From Nitrosospira sp. (GTDB lineage Bacteria > Pseudomonadota > Gammaproteobacteria > Burkholderiales > Nitrosomonadaceae), in assembly GCA_026399575.1 (NCBI GenBank), contig JAPLQS010000037.1, positions 1-32,467 of the forward strand: a stretch of DNA of 32,467 bases, given 5' to 3'. Below, one piece after another: positions 1 through 6,812 of this stretch. The notes under the pieces are model-generated. The model made no database searches. It worked only from the letters and a program-made list of their open reading frames with translations, and was not told the DNA's origin. A program made the translations under genes and the position numbers. Within the stretch, counting starts at the first letter, position 1, and the number at the start of each line of letters is the position of its first letter.

Positions 1-1
1 C

Positions 2-268
2 GCGTTCCAACAAATATTCATTGCTGCGCCCAAACGGTTCCAACTCCCTCCCAGCGATACTCATTACTGGTTCAGGGCGAAACGACTGATTGCTGTGTCG
101 ATATGCTCATTACTGATCGGTACGGGTTTTTACACGACCCCCTGGGTGCATGTGATAGACCAGAACGTATTAGCTTCCATGGATGATTTGAATTCCTCAC
201 ATCACGGTATACAACAATCTAACACGGTGACTGTGCCTGTCGGGGCCAAAGGCGAACATGATGAGTGA
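2..268 (+). CDS. NuoM-like proton-translocating membrane subunit, C-terminal fragment (5' end outside window)
   Basis: An open frame enters from the left edge and stops at TGA 266-268, giving 88 residues. It contains one clear hydrophobic segment (around RLIAVSICSLLIGTGFY) followed by TPWVHVIDQNVLASM and a hydrophilic tail. This resembles the last membrane helix and tail of complex I subunit M (NuoM/ND4) proteins, where a final helix is followed by a P..W/vi..sv pattern. The next gene starts 11 bp inside this one, which suggests translational coupling. With that full NuoM-like gene, the locus encodes at least two antiporter-like subunits in tandem. The N-terminal part, and so the exact family (NuoM, NuoL or DabB type), cannot be seen. 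The coding frame is secure; the family call is moderate. Confidence 0.65.
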   Translation, partial: AFQQIFIAAPKRFQLPPSDTHYWFRAKRLIAVSICSLLIGTGFYTTPWVHVIDQNVLASMDDLNSSHHGIQQSNTVTVPVGAKGEHDE

Positions 269-1766
269 AGCCGGTTTCCCGCTGCTGAGTCTTGCCATTC
301 TGCTGCCGCTACTGGGTGCCATTGCCACCGGAATCACCCGCGACATAAAACTGGCTAAAGTGATCGCGCTGGCAATTGCCGGCTGTGAACTGCTGCTGAC
401 GTTGTTCATAGTGCAGTCATTCAATGCCGGTAGCGGCGATTTCCAGTTGGTCGAAAAGTACCCCTGGATACCGTTCCTGAATATCGACTATCTGGTCGGT
501 GTTGATGGCATATCAGTATTGTTCCTGCCAATGTCAGCGTTGTTGACGCTGACGACGATCATTGCTTCGTGGAATTCGATACAGCATAACCCCCGCTTCC
601 ATTTTGCATTATTGCTGGTACTGGAAGGGATCACCATCGGGGTGTTCACCTCATTGGATACGGTGTTGTTTTTTTTGTTCTGGGAACTGACGCTGCCGCC
701 ATTCTTCTTTTTAATCGGCTTATGGGGTATCGGTTCGCAGCGGCGTGGTGCGGCGATGAAATACACACTATTTATGCTGTTCGGCGGGGTACCGTTATTG
801 CTTGCTTTCATCATACTGGCGATTAATCATGCCAGTGTGGCGGGTGGAGTCATTCCCCATGCCCTGTCCTTCAGCTTGCCGGTCCTGCTGGAAACACCCT
901 TGTCAGATAATTTGCAGATACTGGTTTTCTTGTTGCTACTGCTGGGCTTCGGTGTCAAAGCACCTCTGGTTCCCTTTCATACCTGGTTGCCGACTGCCGC
1001 AATGGAAGGTCCAGTACACGTAACGGCGATACTGACTGGTCTGAAACTGGGAGCTTACGGTATCTTGCGTTTTGCCATGCCGTTAGCCCCGGCTGCGGCA
1101 GTCGAATACAGTTGGATATTGGGCATTCTGGGCACGATTACGCTTATATATGGTGCGCTGATTGCTTTGCAACAGACTAATCTGCGCCGTCTGCTGGCTT
1201 ATGCCAGTATCAGTCACGTTGGCCTGGTGGTGGTCGGTATCGCGTCCCTGAATATACAGGGTCTGCAGGGTGCGGTTTTTCAATTGCTCAACTTCTCTTT
1301 GGTTGCCAGTTCACTGATACTGATTGTCGGCATGATTCAACACCGGTTGGGCAGTACCGAGATTATCCATTTGGGTGGTTTGGCCAAAGTGATGCCACGG
1401 CTGACCTGTTTCTACTTCCTGTTTACCTTGGCGAGTATCGGAGTACCGGGAACCAACGGGTTTCCCGCTGAGCTGATGTTGATTATCGGCGCATTGAAAG
1501 CTCACTCCAGTCTGGGAGTTGCCGCGCTGGTCGGCGCAGTCCTCGGTGCTGCATACATGCTGTCCTATATCCGCCGTGCCTTCTTTGGTCCGATCACGCA
1601 ATCCGTTGTCAGTCAGGCGCAGGATTTATACCCGCGTGAACTGGCTCTGTTATGTGTTCCTGCCTTGCTGGTTCTGGTGTTTGGGTTCTTCCCGGACAGT
1701 GTGCTGCATATCAATCAAATGGCGTCGGAAGTATGGTTGTCGCGGATACTTAATCCAGCTCCTTAG
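258..1766 (+). CDS. NuoM-family (complex I subunit 4-like) proton-translocating antiporter subunit
   Basis: A 502-residue, almost wholly hydrophobic protein of normal NuoM length with about 14 predicted membrane helices. The residues known to form the NuoM proton channel are present: Glu143 in FWELTLPPFFFLIGLWG, Lys234 in GVKAPLVPFHTWLP, Lys263 in TGLKLGAYGILRF, His320 in ASISHVG and Glu405 in GFPAELMLI. The last is Glu as in NuoM; NuoL-type subunits have Lys at the equivalent place. No other nuo genes lie nearby. The neighbours are a second NuoM-like gene and a carbonic anhydrase, so a role in inorganic-carbon uptake is more likely than respiratory complex I; this is inference. It overlaps the upstream gene by 11 bp. 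ATG codons at 258 and 261 are both possible starts, with AAAGGCG just upstream as a weak ribosome site. Confidence 0.9.
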   Translation: MMSEAGFPLLSLAILLPLLGAIATGITRDIKLAKVIALAIAGCELLLTLFIVQSFNAGSGDFQLVEKYPWIPFLNIDYLVGVDGISVLFLPMSALLTLTTIIASWNSIQHNPRFHFALLLVLEGITIGVFTSLDTVLFFLFWELTLPPFFFLIGLWGIGSQRRGAAMKYTLFMLFGGVPLLLAFIILAINHASVAGGVIPHALSFSLPVLLETPLSDNLQILVFLLLLLGFGVKAPLVPFHTWLPTAAMEGPVHVTAILTGLKLGAYGILRFAMPLAPAAAVEYSWILGILGTITLIYGALIALQQTNLRRLLAYASISHVGLVVVGIASLNIQGLQGAVFQLLNFSLVASSLILIVGMIQHRLGSTEIIHLGGLAKVMPRLTCFYFLFTLASIGVPGTNGFPAELMLIIGALKAHSSLGVAALVGAVLGAAYMLSYIRRAFFGPITQSVVSQAQDLYPRELALLCVPALLVLVFGFFPDSVLHINQMASEVWLSRILNPAP

Positions 1767-1826
1767 GGCGTAACCGGCAGAAGCATTTTTGCCCCACAGC
1801 TCTTTTCTTTTGGGTTCTCCATTCGT

Positions 1827-1832
1827 TATAAT
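1827..1832 (+). promoter_or_regulatory. Possible -10 box (TATAAT) upstream of the carbonic anhydrase gene
   Basis: A perfect TATAAT lies 26 bases before the ATG at 1859 in the 92-bp gap after the NuoM-like gene. The hexamer 17 bases upstream (TTTCTT, 1804-1809) is a poor -35 box. A GGAG ribosome site at 1847-1850 precedes the start codon by 8 bases. The carbonic anhydrase could therefore have its own promoter as well as being read from the NuoM-like operon. Confidence 0.35.
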
Positions 1833-1858
1833 ATTGCACCTAACATGGAGATGACCGT

Positions 1859-2929
1859 ATGAATACCGGAACTGATTACCTGCTTGATTTGAATACACGC
1901 CACTCGCGGGCTTTTATTGATTTGGCCATGGAGCGGCGCAGATATCGGGGCGAACATCCCACTGAAATAGCGGCGCTTAAATGCATGGATGGCAGGCTTA
2001 ACCTGCCGGTCATGACACGAACTGCAGTCGGGATCATTCAACCTTTTCGCAATCTGGGTGGCAAGTTTGATCTGGGCTGGCCCTTCTTTCAGGCAACTTT
2101 GGATCACTGGGCGCAGTACTCCATCGGCCGCGGCAGGCACTGCCTGATCTTCGTGACCTATCATTTTGCGCGCGGAGACATTCACCGTGGCTGCAGGGGA
2201 TTCAATTACGATACCAATGCTGCCAGAGACACGGCCATAAAACTCAAGAACCAGTTTGAGCGTATTTATGGCAAGGGTGCCGTGGTACCGATAGTGTGCG
2301 GGATCGAGACTGACCTTGAGGCCTTGATCCTGCACGGCGAAGACGGTCGCGTTATCGATCTGGCCGAAGTAAAGGAAGACTTATCCGGGCTCGAATTGGA
2401 AGGTATGTTGCATTCGCTGTACCCCTCAATGCCGGAACGGATTTTCAAGGATATGATCCCGCTGGTTGAAGGAAATATCCGGCACGTCCGAATGATCCGC
2501 GCTTCCAACAGGCCGATCGAAGATGCCGAACACAAGGAATGGGTTTTGGGAGTGGGGCGCGGCTTTGACTGGCTGCATGCCATTAATACGGCTTTCATCG
2601 TCGGGCCTTTCGATCCGAATCTTTCTGATGCGATTGGAACTGCGGCTGTATTGCTGAAAGGCAATATCGACGATGGCCGGGTCACCCCAAGCGGTATTGT
2701 ACTCATGACTTCGGCCGCTTACAGAGAAATTGGCCCCGAATGTGAGTTGGCGAAGGAGAAAGCAAGATTCCTGAGCAAATTTGCGCTCGACGTCATCAAG
2801 GCCAAGGTTCCGGATCTGGTGCCTCACCTAAATATACTTACCGGATACACTGATTTGAACACCAGAAAGTTTGAAGTGCTGGAGCGTTTGGACAAGGTTT
2901 CCAATCCGGTCGCTTACAAAGCGGCTTAG
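1859..2929 (+). CDS. CsoSCA-like carbonic anhydrase, lacking the N-terminal domain
   Basis: A 356-residue soluble protein with the beta-type carbonic anhydrase signature C-x-D-x-R at Cys42, Asp44, Arg46 (ALKCMDGRL). This is the same spacing as the zinc Cys and the Asp-Arg dyad of the carboxysomal enzyme CsoSCA. The other zinc ligands are probably in YHFARGDIHRGC: Cys112 with either His109 (H-x2-C, the classical beta pattern) or His102 (x9; CsoSCA has a similar long gap). No signal peptide or membrane segment is seen. Known CsoSCA proteins are about 500 residues, with an N-terminal region that attaches to RuBisCO. Here the catalytic motif starts at residue 42, so that region is absent. No carboxysome gene is visible. 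The gene follows two NuoM-like genes and ends at a strong terminator. Likely role: CO2/bicarbonate interconversion linked to the membrane subunits. Confidence 0.8.
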   Translation: MNTGTDYLLDLNTRHSRAFIDLAMERRRYRGEHPTEIAALKCMDGRLNLPVMTRTAVGIIQPFRNLGGKFDLGWPFFQATLDHWAQYSIGRGRHCLIFVTYHFARGDIHRGCRGFNYDTNAARDTAIKLKNQFERIYGKGAVVPIVCGIETDLEALILHGEDGRVIDLAEVKEDLSGLELEGMLHSLYPSMPERIFKDMIPLVEGNIRHVRMIRASNRPIEDAEHKEWVLGVGRGFDWLHAINTAFIVGPFDPNLSDAIGTAAVLLKGNIDDGRVTPSGIVLMTSAAYREIGPECELAKEKARFLSKFALDVIKAKVPDLVPHLNILTGYTDLNTRKFEVLERLDKVSNPVAYKAA

Positions 2930-2944
2930 CAGGGTAGAAGCTAC

Positions 2945-2993
2945 AAGCGGAGCTGCCAGTTCGAGATAGAGCTGGCAGCTCCGCTTTTTTTTT
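2945..2993 (+). terminator. Rho-independent terminator after the carbonic anhydrase gene
   Basis: A perfect 15-bp inverted repeat (arms 2945-2959 and 2972-2986, GC-rich, 12-base loop) runs directly into nine T residues (2985-2993). It lies 16 bases after the stop codon and separates the NuoM/carbonic anhydrase operon from the PII-like gene. Confidence 0.95.
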
Positions 2994-3094
2994 GCCGTTC
3001 ACACCAGATTCGCGCCGCGATGCAGCGCGAACTGAATTTCTGTCTGCCGTGAACAAGTTATCTCAGCAAAAACAGATGGTTGAAGATTGTCCGC

Positions 3095-3123
3095 TTGACG
3101 GCAGAGGTTACGTCATCTATGAA
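3095..3123 (+). promoter_or_regulatory. Sigma-70-type promoter for the PII-like gene
   Basis: TTGACG (3095-3100) and TATGAA (3118-3123) are separated by exactly 17 bases, matching the consensus at 5 of 6 and 4 of 6 positions. It lies between the terminator and the ATG at 3168, so the PII-like gene probably has its own transcript. The rest of the 238-bp gap (2930-3167) shows no open frame. Confidence 0.55.
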
Positions 3124-3167
3124 ATTAACAGGAAGCATTCAATTCAGAATTACGTTTTGGAGATGCC

Positions 3168-3485
3168 ATGAATAATACGATAACAATGAAACGGTTTGAG
3201 ATCGTCGTCGATGAGGAAAAGCTCAACGAGCTGATCGCATTGCTGGAATCAACCGGTGTGCGCGGCTATACTTTCATCAAGCATACGGGCGGTCTCGGTT
3301 CGCGCGGTGAACGGCGTCCTGATGGCCTCTTTTTTCAGGAAAAGAATGCCATGGTGATTCTCGCCTGCCAGGAAGAGCAGGCACAGAAAGTAGTCACGGT
3401 GCTACGCCCCAGGTTGAAGGAATTTGGTGGCATGTGCCTGATTTCAGACTGCCTCTGGGTGGAAGGGCCGACAGTTTCATACTGA
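3168..3485 (+). CDS. PII-like signalling protein, CPII (carbon-regulated) type
   Basis: A 105-residue protein with the alternating beta-alpha-beta pattern of the PII fold: strand KRFEIVVDE, helix EKLNELIALLES, strand RGYTFIKHTGG, strand NAMVILACQ, helix QAQKVVTVLRPRL, strand GMCLISDCLWVEG. The loop equivalent to the T-loop (about residues 42-59, GLGSRGERRPDGLFF) is short and lacks the tyrosine uridylylated in GlnB/GlnK. There is no C-terminal CGPxGC redox motif of the SbtB type. CPII proteins, described from carboxysome-linked loci of autotrophic proteobacteria, bind adenine nucleotide and bicarbonate; position beside a carbonic anhydrase and NuoM-like genes supports that class. GGAG (3159-3162) precedes ATG 3168; ATG 3186 is an alternative start. 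Nitrogen-type GlnB is unlikely from length and loop. Confidence 0.8.
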   Translation: MNNTITMKRFEIVVDEEKLNELIALLESTGVRGYTFIKHTGGLGSRGERRPDGLFFQEKNAMVILACQEEQAQKVVTVLRPRLKEFGGMCLISDCLWVEGPTVSY

Positions 3486-3496
3486 AACGCCAGTAC

Positions 3497-4447
3497 TTAC
3501 TTACGTGGCGCAGCACCCAGTGATGCGGCCAGCTTCCGGTAGAAACCAAGCCGCCGTACGTTGATTCTTCCTTCTTCTGCCGCTTGTGCCAGCGCGCAAC
3601 CGGGTTCGCCGGTGTGCCGGCAATTGCTGAATCTGCATTGCCCGAGGTAGGGGTGAAATTCAACAAATCCCCAAGCCAGATCCGCTTCGTCAATATGATG
3701 CAGACCGAACTCCTGCATGCCGGGGGAATCGATCAGGCGGCTACTCTGATCGAGGTGGTAGAGCCGCGCGTGGGTGGTGGTGTGACGTCCGGTATCGAGT
3801 GCGACGGAAATCTCTGCAGTGGCGCGTTGTGCAGCTGGGATGAGCGCATTGATGAGGGTGGATTTGCCCATGCCCGATTGTCCTACCAGCACACTGAGCT
3901 GGCCTTGCAGATACGGCAACAGCGGTGTGACATCCGCCTTGGCGCTGAGCTGCAGCAGCGGATAACCCAGTTCCCGGTAGAGCAGGAGAGTGGCGGCAGC
4001 AGTGCGCGTGGGCTCAGCGAGATCAGCCTTGTTGAGCACGATCAACGCTTTGATCCGCTGGCTTTCGGCGGCGGCGAGACAACGGTTCACCAGTTCTTCA
4101 CTGAAGCTGGGAACGGCGGCTACCACGATGACGATCTGGGTGACGTTGGCAGCGATCAGTTTTTCGCGGAAAGCGTCGCTGCGGTAAAGTAGCGTGGTAC
4201 GCGGCAGGATGTTTTCGATCACACCTTGTCCGGGCGTGGTGGGCTGAATCAGCACCTGGTCACCGCAGGCCGCACCCCCCTTCTTGCCACGCATCACGCA
4301 GGATAGAGTTACCGCGCTTGCGGTTTCAACCAGATACTGCCGGCCGAATGCGGCGACGATCTGTCCTGCAACAGGTGCCGGTGAAACAGATGGGGAATTG
4401 CGGGCCGTGCTCAAATCTTGAACAGGGCATCGACCTTCGCCGCGCAA
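3497..4447 (-). CDS. rsgA: Small ribosomal subunit biogenesis GTPase RsgA
   Basis: A circularly permuted GTPase that releases assembly factors and checks late 30S subunit maturation. The motifs appear in permuted order: G4 NKAD (139-142), then G1 GQSGMGKST (189-197), G2-like RHTTTH (221-226) and G3 DSPG (240-243). An N-terminal OB-fold region precedes them. A C-terminal zinc-binding knuckle has Cys271, Cys276, His278 and Cys284. Length is normal (up to 316 residues). The frame opens with TTG at 4447 and overlaps the end of the pterin dehydratase gene by 37 bp. No ATG or good ribosome site fits the N-terminus, so the start is uncertain by about 25 codons; homology would begin near residue 27 (VAGQIVAAFGRQYLVE). 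It is the last gene of a three-gene minus-strand group and ends 11 bp from the convergent PII-like gene. Confidence 0.95.
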   Translation of the reverse strand: MRGEGRCPVQDLSTARNSPSVSPAPVAGQIVAAFGRQYLVETASAVTLSCVMRGKKGGAACGDQVLIQPTTPGQGVIENILPRTTLLYRSDAFREKLIAANVTQIVIVVAAVPSFSEELVNRCLAAAESQRIKALIVLNKADLAEPTRTAAATLLLYRELGYPLLQLSAKADVTPLLPYLQGQLSVLVGQSGMGKSTLINALIPAAQRATAEISVALDTGRHTTTHARLYHLDQSSRLIDSPGMQEFGLHHIDEADLAWGFVEFHPYLGQCRFSNCRHTGEPGCALAQAAEEGRINVRRLGFYRKLAASLGAAPRK

Positions 4448-4752
4448 ATGAAATCATTCTCGGACAGTCCATTGACGGCGTGAGTGGTGTATTCCACGCG
4501 GCACTGATTGTAGCCGACCGTGATGTCCGGATGATGATCCTCGCGGTGCGAAACCCATGCGACTGCGTTGACGAACGCCATGGTCTGGTAATAATTCTTG
4601 AAATCGTAGGTTTTGCCGATCCGCTGGTCGAAAAGCTGCCAGCCCTCAAGCTGCGGCAGCAGCGTGGCAATTTCGCCGGGCGTGAGCGGCGGCATGCCGC
4701 CTTCGCAGGGCTTGCATTGTTTGGTTGCGAGATCGCAGACGGAAGCATTCAT
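4411..4752 (-). CDS. phhB: Pterin-4a-carbinolamine dehydratase
   Basis: A 113-residue protein with the family's hallmark EDHHPDI (71-77) and a later His91. These give the three active-site histidines (73, 74, 91) that dehydrate 4a-hydroxytetrahydrobiopterin in pterin cofactor recycling. Length is typical. No phenylalanine hydroxylase is seen here. In bacteria without that enzyme the protein is thought to serve molybdopterin or other pterin functions, so the exact role is open. A good ribosome site (AAGGAGAG) precedes the ATG by about 5 bases. The gene lies 51 bp after the M48 protease and overlaps rsgA, which points to one operon. The cysteine-rich N-terminus (Cys6, Cys13, Cys16) is not part of the catalytic domain. 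Confidence 0.93.
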   Translation of the reverse strand: MNASVCDLATKQCKPCEGGMPPLTPGEIATLLPQLEGWQLFDQRIGKTYDFKNYYQTMAFVNAVAWVSHREDHHPDITVGYNQCRVEYTTHAVNGLSENDFICAAKVDALFKI

Positions 4753-4803
4753 TGTTTCTCTCCTTCTTTGGGTAAGGTGGAGGAACGGGTCAAGATTTCT
4801 GCG

Positions 4804-6093
4804 TCAATTATGCGCCAGGTTCTGCAGCCGCGCTATCCTCAACGCAGCAGGCGGATGAGAGTCATAAAATGCCGAATGCAGCGGGTCGGGAGTGAGCGTT
4901 GCAGCATTGTCCTGGTAGAGCTTTACCAGCGCCCGGATGAGATCGTTGGCAGAGGCTTGATGTGCGGCGTATTCGTCAGCTTCAAATTCGTGTTTGCGCG
5001 AATACAGGCTGGACAGAGGCTGCAACAGGAAGGTAAACACGGGCATTGCCAGGAAAAACAGCAACAGTGCCATTGCGGTTGATGGTACGGCCACAACGGT
5101 TACGCCCAGTCCCCGATAGAACCAGTCCTGCTGCATCAGGTAGCCCAGTCCCCACAGGAACACCAGGCTCATGGCGAAAGTCAAGACGATGCGTTTGATG
5201 ACGTGGCGGCGCTTGAAATGTCCCAGTTCATGCGCCAGCACTGCTTCGATTTCGGGTGCGTCGAGACGCGCAAGTAAAGTGTCGAAGAAAACGATACGCT
5301 TGGTTTTGCCGAAGCCGGTGAAATAAGCGTTGCCGTGACTGCTGCGGCGCGAGCCATCCATCACGAATAACCCGCTGGATTCGAAGCCGCATTTTTGCAG
5401 CAGTTGTTCGATACGTGTCTTGAGTGCAGCATCTGCCAGCGGCGTGAATTTGTTGAATAGCGGTGCAATCCAGGTGGGGTAAATAGCCAGAACCAGCAGG
5501 TTGAATACCATCCAGGCGAACCAGACGTAGAGCCACCAGTGCGCACCCATCTCCGCCATCAACCAAAGTACCCCGAACAGCAGCGGTACGCCGATCAGCA
5601 TACCCAGCGCAGTCTGCTTGATGAGATCGGTAAAGAACATGGCGGGCGTCATTTTATTGAAGCCGAATTGTTGTTCGATGACAAACGTGCGATAGTAGGT
5701 CATGGGGATTTCTACTACACTCATCAGCAGCATGGTGCTGACGATCAGCGCTATACCGTGGGTTATTGGGTAATTTTCTGAACTGCCATCGAGCGGCATC
5801 GGGACACCCAGCAAGTCTGACCAGAAAGCGGCCAGGGCATTCAACCCGCCGCCGAGGGTAAGCGCCAGCAGCAATGCCGCTTCCAGAAATATGTTGAGAT
5901 AACCGAGACGGGTTTTGGCGCAAGTATAGTCGGCTGCTTTCTGGTGCGCCGCCAGATCGATCTGTGCGGAAAAGTTGTCGGGCACGCTGGCGCGATGGGC
6001 GCGGATATGGCGGATGTGCCGCGTTGCGAGCCACATGCGCACACAGGTGGTGAGCAGCAGGGCGGCAACGAAGACGGCAGTGAAGATTTGCAT
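4804..6093 (-). CDS. M48-family membrane zinc metallopeptidase (Ste24/HtpX-like)
   Basis: A 429-residue integral membrane protease of the Ste24 (CAAX prenyl protease 1) type. It has several hydrophobic helices and the zinc site HELGH (His288, Glu289, His292 counting from Met at 6093). The third-ligand region is KHEFEADEYA about 80 residues later, as in the family. Bacterial members have been linked to membrane protein quality control; the substrate here is unknown. The open frame extends 22 codons further to a TTG at 6159, but the ATG at 6093 begins a normal inner-membrane N-terminus (MQIFTAVFVAALLL) and matches the usual length, although no strong ribosome site precedes it. It heads a minus-strand group with phhB and rsgA and is divergent from orn across 100 bp. 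Confidence 0.93.
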   Translation of the reverse strand: MQIFTAVFVAALLLTTCVRMWLATRHIRHIRAHRASVPDNFSAQIDLAAHQKAADYTCAKTRLGYLNIFLEAALLLALTLGGGLNALAAFWSDLLGVPMPLDGSSENYPITHGIALIVSTMLLMSVVEIPMTYYRTFVIEQQFGFNKMTPAMFFTDLIKQTALGMLIGVPLLFGVLWLMAEMGAHWWLYVWFAWMVFNLLVLAIYPTWIAPLFNKFTPLADAALKTRIEQLLQKCGFESSGLFVMDGSRRSSHGNAYFTGFGKTKRIVFFDTLLARLDAPEIEAVLAHELGHFKRRHVIKRIVLTFAMSLVFLWGLGYLMQQDWFYRGLGVTVVAVPSTAMALLLFFLAMPVFTFLLQPLSSLYSRKHEFEADEYAAHQASANDLIRALVKLYQDNAATLTPDPLHSAFYDSHPPAALRIARLQNLAHN

Positions 6094-6193
6094 GGATAAT
6101 TGAGACCAGAGGTTGGCAAATGGCAGTGAGCGTGACGGACTGCTAGCGGTATGACACAATTACATCCTGAAAATTCAGGGGAAGGGTCGGATT

Positions 6194-6739
6194 ATGGCAC
6201 AAGATAACGGTAATCTTATCTGGATTGACTTGGAAATGAGCGGTCTCAATACGGATACCGATCGTATTACCGAAGTGGCTCTGGTCGTGACCGACTCACA
6301 GTTGAACGTGGTGGCGGAAGCGCCGGTGCTGGTGGTGCATCAATCAGACACGGTGCTGGACGGGATGGACAACTGGAATAAATCCACTCATGGCAAATCC
6401 GGTCTGATTGACAAGATCAGGGCGTCAACGCTGACGGAAGCCGAAGTGGAGGCACGCATGCTTGCGTTCCTGCAGCAGCATGTTCCAGCCGGGATTTCTC
6501 CCATGTGCGGCAATTCCATCTGTCAGGATCGCCGCTTTCTGGCGCGCTCGATGCCGCAACTGGAGGCATATTTTCATTACCGCAATCTGGATGTGAGCAC
6601 CCTGAAGGAACTGGTCAAGCGCTGGAAGCCCGAGATTGCCGCAGGCTTGACCAAACAAAGCAAGCACGAAGCGCTGGCGGATATTTATGATTCCATTATT
6701 GAAATGAAGTATTACCGCGAGCATTTCCTCAGAGCGTAG
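6194..6739 (+). CDS. orn: Oligoribonuclease (3'-5' exoribonuclease for 2-5 nt RNAs)
   Basis: A 181-residue DEDDh exonuclease that degrades very short RNAs, including pGpG from cyclic-di-GMP turnover. All catalytic residues are present at the same numbers as in E. coli Orn: Asp12 and Glu14 (WIDLEMSGL), Asp112 (CQDRRFL), His158 and Asp163 (KHEALADI). Length is normal. A purine-rich stretch (AGGGGAAGGG) precedes the ATG. Just upstream, at 6166-6179, CCTGAA and TTCAGG flank two A residues, a small inverted repeat that may lie in the leader. The gene is single, divergent from the M48 protease operon, and 73 bp before glgP. Confidence 0.97.
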   Translation: MAQDNGNLIWIDLEMSGLNTDTDRITEVALVVTDSQLNVVAEAPVLVVHQSDTVLDGMDNWNKSTHGKSGLIDKIRASTLTEAEVEARMLAFLQQHVPAGISPMCGNSICQDRRFLARSMPQLEAYFHYRNLDVSTLKELVKRWKPEIAAGLTKQSKHEALADIYDSIIEMKYYREHFLRA

Positions 6740-6812
6740 CAGAGTGATGCGCAATTTACTTTTCTGCTTGCAATAACACCTATCGTCTAGTCTCTGTCAA
6801 GGAGAGTCACAC

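Noticed and set aside
6166-6179. Small inverted repeat CCTGAA-AA-TTCAGG before orn considered as a regulator site
   Set aside because: Only 6-bp arms with a 2-base centre and a position within the leader; too short to claim.
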